Source of the DNA: Micavibrio sp.
GTDB lineage: Bacteria > Pseudomonadota > Alphaproteobacteria > Micavibrionales > Micavibrionaceae
Length of the DNA stretch: 64,000 nucleotides
Assembly (NCBI GenBank): GCA_030824965.1
Contig: JAPJQV010000005.1
Location: 124,001-188,000 of the forward strand
Reading direction: 5' to 3'
Position 1 is the stretch's first letter. Each line of letters starts with the position of its first letter. The translations under genes were made by a program, and so were the position numbers. Of this stretch, positions 16,690 through 25,053 are shown piece after piece. The notes under the pieces are model-generated. The model saw nothing but the letters and a program-made list of their open reading frames with translations. It searched no databases and was not told the origin of the DNA.

Positions 16690-19282
16690 TCAGTGTCTTG
16701 CTGGCGATTTCGAAAGCATGAGGAGATAATCCTTTAGTTTCGACTATAATTTCAAGAATTTTCCGCATTTTCTCCTGACGATCAGGTGTATAACGCTTCC
16801 AGTCGCGAATGGCGGTTAGCAATCTCGATGAAACATGCGGATTAATTGAATCGGTATCGATCACTGCTTTCAAAAGCAGATCATAGCCCGATCCGTCGCG
16901 CGCATGGAATTTCACGGGATTGTTAATTGAAAAAGCGCTGTAAAGCGAACGGACACGGTTTGGATTTTTAATATTGAAATCCGGATGATGGGCGAGAGAT
17001 TTAATATCATCCAGAGTTGTTTCGCGAATAGATGTTGCCTGGACGCTGAACCATTTATCGATGACGAGGGCATAATCCTTGAATTTATCATGGAAATGGG
17101 AGAGTGCATCAGTGCGTTCAGGATGAGACGTGTCCATCAATGCCGATAATCCGATCATGCGGTCTGTCATATTATTGGCGTCATCATAGACTGATTTTGC
17201 AAGACGTGCCGCATGTTCGTCGTAGGTCGCAGAAAGATATTTAAGAGTAATCTTTTTCAATGCTCGCTCGCCCATGGACACTGGATCAGGTTTGTAGTTC
17301 TTGCGAGTGTTGACGATATCGAAAACGGCCTGAAGCTTGTCGCGGCAATGCGAAAGAATTTCGCGATTAAGATGCATCAATACATTGTAAGTTTCGTCAG
17401 GGTCGATCATTTCGCATTCTTGCCCGATGATTGAAATATCAGGCAGGCTCAACATGCGGGCCAACAAAGCCTTATCCTGTTCCGGATCAAGGCATTGGCC
17501 GAGAAGGGTGGACATTGATTGAATAAATGAAGACGTATCTGTCGATTTGCCTTTCAACAAGCTCCGGATCAGTCGCATGGCGATAATCTGGCCGGATTCC
17601 CAGCGATTAAAGCCATCCGTGTCATGGACCATCAGGAAACGATAGTCATCATCGCTTAAGTCTGTCGTTAGCTTTATCGGGGCGGAGAAATTACGCAAGA
17701 TCGACGGAACCGGTTTTGATGGAATATTCTCAAAAGTAAATTCCTGTTTATTTTCTGTTAACTCAAGAACGGTCGATGGAACGATTTCATCGCCGTTCGA
17801 AGAAAGCAATCCGACTGTTATCGGAATATGCATAGGTTTTTTTATCGGCTGCCCGACTGTAGGCGGAACGACTTGCTCAAGATTTAATGTATATGTTTGC
17901 GCTTTATCATCATAATGACCGCTGGCAATAACCTCAGGTGTTCCGGCTTGTGAATACCAGAGTTTGAAATGAGACAGATCTTTGCCTGATGCTTCCTGCA
18001 TCGCTTGCACGAAGTCATCACATGTAACAGCCTGGCCATCAAAGCGGTTGAAATAAAGATCGGTTCCTTCGCGAAATTTCTCCGGCCCCATCAGAGTCTT
18101 TTGCATGCGGATAACTTCGCCGCCTTTTTCATAGACGGTCAGCGTATAGAAATTATTTATCTCAATGTAATTATCCGGGCGGATAGGGTGGGAAAGCGGA
18201 CCGGCGTCTTCAGGAAATTGCCGTGCGCGAAGTAATACCACATCGTCAATGCGCTTTACGGCACGTGAATTGACATCGGCGGTGAATTCTTGATCGCGAA
18301 AGACAGTCAGGCCTTCTTTTAGGGATAACTGGAACCAGTCGCGGCAGGTAACACGGTTGCCAGACCAGTTGTGGAAATATTCATGCGCGACAACGCCTTC
18401 AACGCGTAGAAAATCGTTATCGGTAGCCGTTTCCGCTTCTGCCAGAACCAGTGCGGTATTGAAAATATTCAGCGAAGTATTCTCCATCGCGCCAAAATTA
18501 AAGTCGGAAACGGCAACGATATTGAAACGATTAAGCTGGTATTCTCGGCCATAAACTTCCTCGTCCCATTTCATTGAGCGAATGAGCGACTCCATTGCCC
18601 AATGACATTGCGGCAAATCGGGCGTACGGGCATAGATATAAAGATCCACTTTACGGCCAGTCATTGTCGTAAATTCATCTTTGATATGATCTAGATTTCC
18701 GGCCACAAGGGCGAACAGATAGCAAGGTTTAGGGAAGGGGTCGTTCCAGACGGAGAAATGACGCTCATTGTTAAGCTCGCCTTGTTCGATAAGGTTACCA
18801 TTCGATAAAAGGACGGGAAGATATTTTGGCGCTTCGATGCGTGTCGTAAAAATGCTCATTACATCAGGTCGGTCCGGAAAATAAGTGATCTTACGAAAAC
18901 CTTCGGACTCGCATTGGGTGCAGTAGTTACCTTCGGATTTATAGAGGCCTTCGAGAGATGTATTTGTCGCAGGATTAATCTGTGTCGTAATTTCAAGAAT
19001 AAATTCTTCGCCGGGACAGCGCATCTTTAAGAATTTTTCATCGACATTGTATTCGCTCTCGGCAATAGGCTGTCCACCAATTGAGACTGATTTCAAGATC
19101 AGTTCTTCGCCGTTAAGGATAAGATCGTCAGTGCCCTTATGGTTTTTGATATAATGGGCTTTTGACGTGACTTCTGTATGATCGTCAAAAATTCTGAACG
19201 TCATTTCGATGTCGCGGACTTTGTAGTCAGGAACTTTGTAATCTTTGAGATAAGTGGTTTTAGGGGCGGAGTCGGTGCGCAT
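16682..19282 (-). CDS. pepN: Aminopeptidase N (M1 family)
   Basis: An 866-residue zinc metallopeptidase of the proteobacterial PepN group, full length. The substrate motif GAMENTS precedes the zinc site HEYFHNWSGNRVTC at about residue 298, with the third ligand Glu about 20 residues on (SLKEGLTVFRDQEF). A Tyr-containing region (YTLTVYEKGGEVIRM) follows. The enzyme removes N-terminal residues from peptides in the cytoplasm. It starts 10 bases after proB and overlaps rnhB. Confidence 0.97.
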   Translation of the reverse strand: MRTDSAPKTTYLKDYKVPDYKVRDIEMTFRIFDDHTEVTSKAHYIKNHKGTDDLILNGEELILKSVSIGGQPIAESEYNVDEKFLKMRCPGEEFILEITTQINPATNTSLEGLYKSEGNYCTQCESEGFRKITYFPDRPDVMSIFTTRIEAPKYLPVLLSNGNLIEQGELNNERHFSVWNDPFPKPCYLFALVAGNLDHIKDEFTTMTGRKVDLYIYARTPDLPQCHWAMESLIRSMKWDEEVYGREYQLNRFNIVAVSDFNFGAMENTSLNIFNTALVLAEAETATDNDFLRVEGVVAHEYFHNWSGNRVTCRDWFQLSLKEGLTVFRDQEFTADVNSRAVKRIDDVVLLRARQFPEDAGPLSHPIRPDNYIEINNFYTLTVYEKGGEVIRMQKTLMGPEKFREGTDLYFNRFDGQAVTCDDFVQAMQEASGKDLSHFKLWYSQAGTPEVIASGHYDDKAQTYTLNLEQVVPPTVGQPIKKPMHIPITVGLLSSNGDEIVPSTVLELTENKQEFTFENIPSKPVPSILRNFSAPIKLTTDLSDDDYRFLMVHDTDGFNRWESGQIIAMRLIRSLLKGKSTDTSSFIQSMSTLLGQCLDPEQDKALLARMLSLPDISIIGQECEMIDPDETYNVLMHLNREILSHCRDKLQAVFDIVNTRKNYKPDPVSMGERALKKITLKYLSATYDEHAARLAKSVYDDANNMTDRMIGLSALMDTSHPERTDALSHFHDKFKDYALVIDKWFSVQATSIRETTLDDIKSLAHHPDFNIKNPNRVRSLYSAFSINNPVKFHARDGSGYDLLLKAVIDTDSINPHVSSRLLTAIRDWKRYTPDRQEKMRKILEIIVETKGLSPHAFEIASKTLNG

Positions 19283-19292
19283 CGTATGTTCC

Positions 19293-20435
19293 TTAATGCA
19301 AAGCTAAATCATCGCGGTGAATAAATTCGTCATGGCCAATATATCCAAGAATATCGTATATTTCGGATGATTTCTTGCCCATGATTTTGAGCATCTCATC
19401 TGAATCGTATTTTGACAGGCCGATGCCGAGCTCGTTTAGTTGAAGATCGAAAATCTGTACAGCATCACCGGAATCGAATATGCCATCGGCTTGGCGTATA
19501 CCGGCAGGCAGAAGGCTTTTACCGTTGCGAAGTGCCGTGGCGGCACCGTCATCTATCATGACGCGACCTTTGGTTTTGACGTGAGCCTGTATCCATTTTT
19601 TGCGTGCAGAAGCAGGATTTCCTTTTGCCGCAATCACTGTGCAAGTCGTATCGTCGTTTATTAATGGCTGGATTGGATTTTGACCAGTGCCGCAAGCGAT
19701 TATAACATTCGCCCCTGCATTCACGGCGATCCGTGCTGACTCAATTTTGCTTTTCATTCCGCCTGTTGAAAGGCCAGCTAACGCATCTTTTGCAAGTGCC
19801 ATCGTATCAGCGGTCAATGTCCCGACAAAAGGAATGTGTTCTGCTCGCGGGTTTATACGTGGATCATCTGTATACAGTCCATCAGTAGTCGAAAGGATAA
19901 GTAATGTGTCTGCCGCAATCATCTGTGCAACACGTGCGGCCAGGCGGTCATTGTCGCCAAAACGGATTTCTTCTGTCGCTGTCGTATCATTTTCATTTAT
20001 AACAGGAAGAATACCTGCGCGTAAAAGCTCATTCATGGCAGCCCGCGCATTAAGATGGGATTTCCGGTTTTCTGTATCGGCTGGACTTAAAAGAATTTGA
20101 CCGACACCGATATTCCGGGATTTAAAAATATCCTGATAAATCTGGCAAAGTCTTATCTGGCCAATAGAGGCGGCGGCTTGCTTCTTTTCAAGTTCAATTG
20201 ATTTAGAGGGGGTATGCAAGTCAATGCCCAGGCTGGAGCGGCCAAGGCCTATAGCACCAGAACTTACCAGTGAAACCTCAATTTTTTGAGATTTAAGGAA
20301 TGCTATATCGTCTGCCAGAGAATTCAGCCAGTTAAGTTTAGGCTGACCATTTGTGCTATCGACTACGAGTGCCGAACCGATCTTAATGATCAGTCGTTTG
20401 GAACTCTTCAGTATCTGAGACGCTATTATCGTCAT
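19293..20435 (-). CDS. proB: Glutamate 5-kinase
   Basis: A 380-residue kinase for the first step of proline synthesis. The amino-acid kinase domain (about 10-265) shows LIIKIGSALV, SSGAIGLG, NENDTTA, FGDNDRLAARVA and LAGLSTGGMKSKIE. A PUA domain occupies about 285-365. The only plausible start in frame, ATG 20435, lies inside obgE, giving a 53-base overlap. proA is not adjacent. The long overlap points to translational coupling with obgE. Confidence 0.96.
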   Translation of the reverse strand: MTIIASQILKSSKRLIIKIGSALVVDSTNGQPKLNWLNSLADDIAFLKSQKIEVSLVSSGAIGLGRSSLGIDLHTPSKSIELEKKQAAASIGQIRLCQIYQDIFKSRNIGVGQILLSPADTENRKSHLNARAAMNELLRAGILPVINENDTTATEEIRFGDNDRLAARVAQMIAADTLLILSTTDGLYTDDPRINPRAEHIPFVGTLTADTMALAKDALAGLSTGGMKSKIESARIAVNAGANVIIACGTGQNPIQPLINDDTTCTVIAAKGNPASARKKWIQAHVKTKGRVMIDDGAATALRNGKSLLPAGIRQADGIFDSGDAVQIFDLQLNELGIGLSKYDSDEMLKIMGKKSSEIYDILGYIGHDEFIHRDDLALH

Positions 20436-21432
20436 CTTTCTCTTTTTCTTCCCTGATAATTTCGATCAGTTTGAACAGAACGGGACGGACACCGTCACCA
20501 GATACGCCCGAGATAAGATAGGGGGTTTGACCCAATTCTTCTTCAAATATCTGAATAATCGCTGCCGATTCTTCCTCCAGTATTGTATCAGATTTATTGA
20601 GAGCGATAATCTCGCGTTTTTCATCAAGGCCCGCGCCGTAGGCCTCAAGCTCGGTTCGAATCGTATAATAATCGGCTAGAGGATCTGGCTGGTTTATATC
20701 GATCAAATGTAATAATACGCGAGTGCGCTCAACATGACCGAGGAAGCGGTCGCCAAGACCAGCGCCTTCGGATGCGCCTTCGATCAGGCCCGGTATGTCA
20801 GCCAAAACAAAATCGTAATTCGCGACTTTTACAACGCCAAGATTTGGATGAAGCGTTGTGAACGGATAATTCGCGATTTTTGGTTTTGCGGCCGAAGAGG
20901 CGGCCAAAAAAGTTGATTTACCAGCATTTGGCAGGCCGACGATTCCGGCATCGGCAATCAACTTCAAGCGCAACCATACATCCATTTCCTGGCCTGGCCA
21001 GCCAGGGGTGAACTTTTTGGGCGCCTGATTTGTCGCAGTCTTATAATGAGCATTGCCGAATCCGCCATCGCCGCCTTTAAGTATGCGTCGCTTTTCACCA
21101 GGCGTCATCATTTCAAAAAGAACTGTTTCCTTATCATCGGCCAGAACCTCGGTGCCCACGGGAACGCGGACTACAATATCTTCTCCATCCGCACCTGTGC
21201 GCTCGCGACCTGCACCATGATGGCCTTTTTGGGCTTTAAAATGCTGGGTATAGCGGAAATCAATCAGTGTGTTAAGATCGCCCACGCATTCGAAATAGAG
21301 ATCACCGCCGCGACCGCCATTCCCGCCATCCGGTCCTCCGTATTCTATGTATTTTTCACGGCGAAACGAAACGCAACCGGCACCGCCGTCTCCGCTTTTA
21401 ATAAAAATCTTTGCTTCGTCGAGAAACTTCAT
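20383..21432 (-). CDS. obgE: Obg/CgtA ribosome-associated GTPase
   Basis: A 349-residue GTPase. The Gly-rich Obg fold is at 1-158 (SGDGGAGCVSFRREK, GGPDGGNGGRGGDL). The G domain has G1 GLPNAGKST at 166-174, switch II DIPGLIEGA, and NKSD for guanine recognition. The tail is acidic. Obg acts in 50S assembly and stress control. It lies downstream of rplU and rpmA, separated by an intrinsic terminator at 21445-21470, so part of the transcription probably reads through. Confidence 0.97.
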   Translation of the reverse strand: MKFLDEAKIFIKSGDGGAGCVSFRREKYIEYGGPDGGNGGRGGDLYFECVGDLNTLIDFRYTQHFKAQKGHHGAGRERTGADGEDIVVRVPVGTEVLADDKETVLFEMMTPGEKRRILKGGDGGFGNAHYKTATNQAPKKFTPGWPGQEMDVWLRLKLIADAGIVGLPNAGKSTFLAASSAAKPKIANYPFTTLHPNLGVVKVANYDFVLADIPGLIEGASEGAGLGDRFLGHVERTRVLLHLIDINQPDPLADYYTIRTELEAYGAGLDEKREIIALNKSDTILEEESAAIIQIFEEELGQTPYLISGVSGDGVRPVLFKLIEIIREEKEKDDDNSVSDTEEFQTTDH

Positions 21433-21444
21433 TGCGATCCCAAT

Positions 21445-21470
21445 AAAAAACCCGGCTCTCGCCGGGCTTT
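21445..21470 (-). terminator. Intrinsic terminator between rpmA and obgE
   Basis: On the minus strand CCCGGC-GAGA-GCCGGG forms a six-pair GC stem, extended by flanking A/T pairs, and is followed by TTTTTTATT. It lies in the 54-base gap after rpmA and before obgE and probably keeps GTPase levels below ribosomal-protein levels. Confidence 0.85.
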
Positions 21471-21486
21471 TAGAATTATAAAATTC

Positions 21487-21768
21487 TTATTCCGCGGCCT
21501 GAGCTTGTCCATCATTCGCCGGATCGATGGAGACAACAGGTCTGCCGCCGGCTTGACGGCTGAACAAGACTTTTCCATCAACCAAAGCAAAAATCGTGTG
21601 ATCTTTGCCAAGTCCGACATTTTTACCAGGTTTGAATTTTGTACCGCGTTGGCGAACGATAATGTTGCCAGCTAGAACTTCTTCACCGCCGAAGCGTTTT
21701 ACGCCGAGGCGCTGTGCGTTTGAGTCGCGACCGTTACGGGAGCTACCACCTGCTTTTTTATGTGCCAT
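21487..21768 (-). CDS. rpmA: 50S ribosomal protein L27
   Basis: A 93-residue basic protein with the classic L27 start MAHKKAGGSSRNGRDSNAQ; the N-terminal tail reaches the peptidyl-transferase centre. No Firmicute-type cleaved leader is present. RQRGTKFKPGKNVGLGKDHTIFA follows the family pattern (abridged here). It sits 14 bases after rplU in the conserved rplU-rpmA-obgE order. Confidence 0.98.
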   Translation of the reverse strand: MAHKKAGGSSRNGRDSNAQRLGVKRFGGEEVLAGNIIVRQRGTKFKPGKNVGLGKDHTIFALVDGKVLFSRQAGGRPVVSIDPANDGQAQAAE

Positions 21769-21782
21769 CTGAGGAGTCTCCC

Positions 21783-22082
21783 TTAAGCTGCTTTAATATC
21801 AATGATTTTAATTGTCGTATAGGACTGGCGATGGCCATTCTTGCGACGTGAATTCTGACGACGACGCTTTTTAAAGACTAAAATCTTGTCTCCGCGCGTA
21901 TGTTCGACGATTTCAGCTGTAACAGTAGATCCAGCTGCTGTTGCTTTATCGCCATCGAAATGGAATAAAGACTTGCCTAAATCGATCTTATCGCCTGGCT
22001 CACCTGCAAGTTTTTCGACTGTCAAGCGGAGGTCTTTTTGGACTTTATACTGTTTTCCACCAGTTTTAATAATAGCGTACAT
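21783..22082 (-). CDS. rplU: 50S ribosomal protein L21
   Basis: A 99-residue L21 with start MYAIIKTGGKQYKVQ and the C-terminal pattern KKRRRQNSRRKNGHRQSYT that contacts 23S rRNA. It is first in the rplU-rpmA-obgE-proB-pepN-rnhB run and has a strong promoter upstream (22162-22190). Confidence 0.98.
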   Translation of the reverse strand: MYAIIKTGGKQYKVQKDLRLTVEKLAGEPGDKIDLGKSLFHFDGDKATAAGSTVTAEIVEHTRGDKILVFKKRRRQNSRRKNGHRQSYTTIKIIDIKAA

Positions 22083-22161
22083 TGGTCTAAACCTTTGATT
22101 CTGTTGTCAAATTGCTTTCGTTTTTAACAGATGAAAGCCTTTTTCTGTTTAGGAAGCGCCC

Positions 22162-22190
22162 TTATAAACAATTTAACCCTTTCATGTCAA
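22162..22190 (-). promoter_or_regulatory. Strong sigma-70-type promoter for rplU
   Basis: On the minus strand a perfect -35 TTGACA (22190-22185), a 17-base spacer and a -10 TTATAA (22167-22162) lie about 80 bases upstream of the rplU start codon. This fits a highly expressed ribosomal-protein operon. The divergent histidine-kinase gene starts at 22230. Confidence 0.8.
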
Positions 22191-22229
22191 GGTAAACGGC
22201 AGATAAGCCCCCTGCAAAAGACTTGTTAA

Positions 22230-23801
22230 ATGCCCGTTTCTCTCGACAAAGACCTATTAATACCAGTAAATCTGCGTAAAAAGCAGTTACCTGCGGTTAC
22301 TGTTTATGGTGACAGATATGGCGATCTGGCAAAGATTTTGTGGGGAATGGTGGCGGATCAGGAGATTCGCTTCTTAAATCCCGCAACCAGAGACGAATTA
22401 ATGTCCGAAGCGCAAAACAGTGCGCTTATTTTTATAAATGTCTCGGATTTGTCGGATGCAAATATTTTTCTGGCTCGTCAGTTAAGCAGTATGCCGCATG
22501 TCGTTGCGGATGTCATAGCCGTAACTTCCGAACAAGATATAAGGAAAAGGCTTCAGCTAATGTCACAGGAATTCGATGCAATCTATAATCGTGAAATTCT
22601 CGACATGCCGGAATTCAAATTTATCTTCAGCCATAAACTTGGCAAAGGTATTCGCCGACTTAAGGCTCGTCTGCAGGAAGACGAATATCAGAAGTTTCAG
22701 GGTTTTCTATCGGTAAGTGCCGATGCGTTTATTGTGTTTGATGAAGAGAAGAAAATTTTCTTTGTCAGCGAACATTATCTGAAAGTTTATCCTAAGAGCG
22801 CCGAATTCTTTGTTCGGGGAATGCCAGTGCAAAAAGCATTTGAGGCGGTTGCGAGAGAGATGGGGTTAGTTCAGGATGATCCAAGATATGAGACCGTCAA
22901 GAGTTTCTGGGTTGGGCAAAAAGGCCAGCACGAATTCGTTATTGATAGCGGCAAGGTTTTACGCATGACTGCCGTACCTTTACCTGGGGGGCAGGGCACA
23001 ATCATTTCAACAAGCGATATCACAGAGCTAACTCTTCAGAAAGCAGAGCTTGATTATCGCCGGCAGGAGGCAGAAAGGGCTTTAGAGAGCGAGCAGGAAA
23101 CCAATGCCTTACAAAAACAATTTATCAGCATGGTCAGTCACGAATTCCGCACTCCTTTGACAATCGTCGACGGCAATGCGCAGATACTGGAGCGGCGCGG
23201 GGATAAGCTGGCATCAGAAGAAATAAAGCGGCGATTGCATACAATCCGTAGCGCGGTTTCAAGGCTGGTTAACATGATGGAAGCGGTTTTATCTTCCAGT
23301 CTTTTAAGAACAGGAAAACTTGAACTTGATTATGAAGTTTTTGATCTTAAAGAATTAATTGAAATGCTTTGCGATGAACAGCGTGGGTTATCGCGCGATC
23401 ATAGCATTTTTTGCGATGTCCAGCCTTGTTTACAAAGTGTTTTTCTTGATAAAAAAGTCGTAACGCTTGTTCTTTCAAATTTGATTGCTAATGCCGTCAA
23501 ATATACGCGCGTTGAGCCGAATATAAAAATCACCGGAAAACAGACGGGAAATGAAATCGTGATTTGTATTTCGGATAACGGAGTTGGAATTCCTGAAAAT
23601 GAAATCATTCATATCTTTGACCGTTTTTATCGCGCTACGACATCCGAAGGTATACAAGGGACGGGAATAGGCCTGTCGCTTGTCAAGGAATTAATACAAT
23701 TACACGATGGTGCGATTTATGTTGAAAGTAAGATAGGCAAGGGCACAAGTTTTGAAGTAAGATTACCATTCATGCAAGAACGAGGCGATTCCAATGGCTA
23801 A
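22230..23801 (+). CDS. Sensor histidine kinase with receiver-like N-terminus and PAS
   Basis: A 523-residue soluble kinase; no membrane segment is seen. Residues 20-150 have the alternating strand/helix look of a receiver domain without an obvious phospho-acceptor pocket (inference). A PAS-like region follows (about 155-270, ending ISTSDITELT) and a short coiled coil. HisKA has SHEFRTP with His304; the ATPase domain shows NAVKYTR, SDNGVGIPENE and GTGIGLSLV. It overlaps the receiver gene by eight bases, so they should form one two-component pair. No ribosome site is clear at ATG 22230. Confidence 0.88.
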   Translation: MPVSLDKDLLIPVNLRKKQLPAVTVYGDRYGDLAKILWGMVADQEIRFLNPATRDELMSEAQNSALIFINVSDLSDANIFLARQLSSMPHVVADVIAVTSEQDIRKRLQLMSQEFDAIYNREILDMPEFKFIFSHKLGKGIRRLKARLQEDEYQKFQGFLSVSADAFIVFDEEKKIFFVSEHYLKVYPKSAEFFVRGMPVQKAFEAVAREMGLVQDDPRYETVKSFWVGQKGQHEFVIDSGKVLRMTAVPLPGGQGTIISTSDITELTLQKAELDYRRQEAERALESEQETNALQKQFISMVSHEFRTPLTIVDGNAQILERRGDKLASEEIKRRLHTIRSAVSRLVNMMEAVLSSSLLRTGKLELDYEVFDLKELIEMLCDEQRGLSRDHSIFCDVQPCLQSVFLDKKVVTLVLSNLIANAVKYTRVEPNIKITGKQTGNEIVICISDNGVGIPENEIIHIFDRFYRATTSEGIQGTGIGLSLVKELIQLHDGAIYVESKIGKGTSFEVRLPFMQERGDSNG

Positions 23802-24162
23802 AACAATCTTAGTAATCGAAGATGAAAAAGAACTTTGTGAAATCCTAAAAGACGAATTAGGCGCTCAAGGATATCGGGTCGAAATTGCTCTGAACGGACA
23901 GGAAGGCTTGGATAAATTGCAGGATGTTGAGCCGGATTTGATTATCTGTGACCGTTCAATGCCGCAAATGACAGGTTATCAATTGCTAGAAAGATTGCGT
24001 GGAGCTTATCCCCAGTACAGGAGAATACCATTTATTTTTCTGACTGCGCTTTCTGATCCGCGCGATAAATCGGGAGTCGATCATCTTGAGCCGACAGCTT
24101 ATCTGGCAAAGCCCATCAATTTTGACAAATTAAGCCAAACGATCAAACAGGCTCTTGGCTAA
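23794..24162 (+). CDS. Single-domain response regulator
   Basis: A 122-residue CheY-like receiver without an output domain. The phospho-acceptor is Asp53 (IICDRSMPQ), with the acidic pair at Glu9/Asp10, Thr84 and Lys106 (LAKPINF). It overlaps the kinase gene by eight bases and is followed four bases later by an L,D-transpeptidase lipoprotein gene. It probably works by protein contact or as part of a phosphorelay; no phosphotransferase is in the window. Confidence 0.92.
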   Translation: MAKTILVIEDEKELCEILKDELGAQGYRVEIALNGQEGLDKLQDVEPDLIICDRSMPQMTGYQLLERLRGAYPQYRRIPFIFLTALSDPRDKSGVDHLEPTAYLAKPINFDKLSQTIKQALG

Positions 24163-24166
24163 ATAA

Positions 24167-24670
24167 ATGCGTTTTGTTCTTTTTTTGTGTGTTTTGTTTC
24201 TTTCAGCTTGCGCTGCGCCTATCAGTCCATTGGTCCGCGATGGACATCAGGCGGATTACATTACAATGGATAAAAGCGATCGATTGATGACATTGTGGGA
24301 AAATGGTGCGCCGTTAAAAACTTATGAAATACTTTCCATGGGATGGGATCCGATAGGTCATAAAGTTCAGGAAGGCGATGGTAAAACCCCAGAAGGTCAT
24401 TACTATATTAACGACAAACATCCGAGTAAGAAGTTTCAAAAGTTTCTAAATATTTCATATCCAAACGAAATTGATAAAATAAATGCGATGAAGCTTGGCG
24501 TTTCCCCTGGCGGAAGCGTGGGGATCCACGGTGATAGAGGCGGCTGGCAAGGTTATAAAGACCGCAACAATCCTGCCTGGACCTTGGGATGCGTTTCAGT
24601 GAATAATTATAATATTGAAGAGATTTATGCCTTAGTGCCGCTTGGGACGGAGATATTTATTCAGCCATAG
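24167..24670 (+). CDS. L,D-transpeptidase (YkuD) lipoprotein
   Basis: A 167-residue lipoprotein with lipobox LSAC (Cys15). The YkuD domain covers about 30-167. The catalytic signature is His121-Gly122 (VGIHGDRGGW) and Cys142 in TLGCVSVNN. Such enzymes make 3-3 cross-links in peptidoglycan or attach lipoproteins to it, and act in the periplasm. It follows the receiver gene by four bases, suggesting that the kinase/receiver pair and this wall enzyme are expressed together. Confidence 0.9.
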   Translation: MRFVLFLCVLFLSACAAPISPLVRDGHQADYITMDKSDRLMTLWENGAPLKTYEILSMGWDPIGHKVQEGDGKTPEGHYYINDKHPSKKFQKFLNISYPNEIDKINAMKLGVSPGGSVGIHGDRGGWQGYKDRNNPAWTLGCVSVNNYNIEEIYALVPLGTEIFIQP

Positions 24671-24786
24671 CTAAAAGCATAAGCTTGACTTTACAATGGC
24701 GCGTTAAAAAATTTGGAGATCGTAAGGATAAAGGGAGGATTTTGCATTACCGCATTGGATAAAGGCATTTTGTTTCCTTATGATAT

Positions 24787-24812
24787 AAAAAAAGACCCTT
24801 TGAGAGGGTCTT
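24787..24812 (-). terminator. Intrinsic terminator after the 49-aa gene
   Basis: An eight-pair stem, AAGACCCT/AGGGTCTT (24792-24799 and 24805-24812) with loop TTGAG, is followed on the minus strand by a run of seven T. It lies 11 bases past the stop of the small gene at 24824. On the plus strand the T run is poor, so it mainly serves the minus strand. Confidence 0.88.
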
Positions 24813-24823
24813 ATTGATTATAA

Positions 24824-24973
24824 TTAATAGTCCATGTCGTCTTCTTCTTCGAACTCAGAAGAAACTTCATCATCTTCCAAGTCAAGTGGACTAGCCTCGC
24901 GCAATGAATCATCAAGGCGGCCACTGGAAATATTTTCATTATTTTTATCAATAGGTTGGCGTGGGTTTGGCAT
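24824..24973 (-). CDS. Small acidic protein, 49 aa, unknown
   Basis: A 49-codon gene from ATG 24973 to TAA 24824. A strong ribosome site (AAAAAGGAG, eight bases before ATG) precedes it and an intrinsic terminator follows, so it looks genuinely expressed. The protein starts MPNPRQPIDKNNEN and has 17 Asp/Glu against four Lys/Arg; the tail EFEEEDDMDY is almost all acidic. There is no hydrophobic segment or cysteine. It lies 80 bases downstream of the hybrid kinase on the same strand and could share its transcript. I do not recognise the family. Confidence 0.72.
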   Translation of the reverse strand: MPNPRQPIDKNNENISSGRLDDSLREASPLDLEDDEVSSEFEEEDDMDY

Positions 24974-25053
24974 GGTAAAAACTCCTTTTTAGGTTCTGAG
25001 AAGTTTAAGTTATGAACAGCCAACGCCCGGAAAATGCTTGTGTTCCGAATAAA

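Noticed and set aside
24683..24820. Plus-strand promoter-like TTGACT and a 20-24 codon frame after AGGGAGG
   Set aside because: The frame needs an ATT or TTG start and runs through the terminator hairpin of the opposite strand; a small RNA or peptide is possible but not supported.
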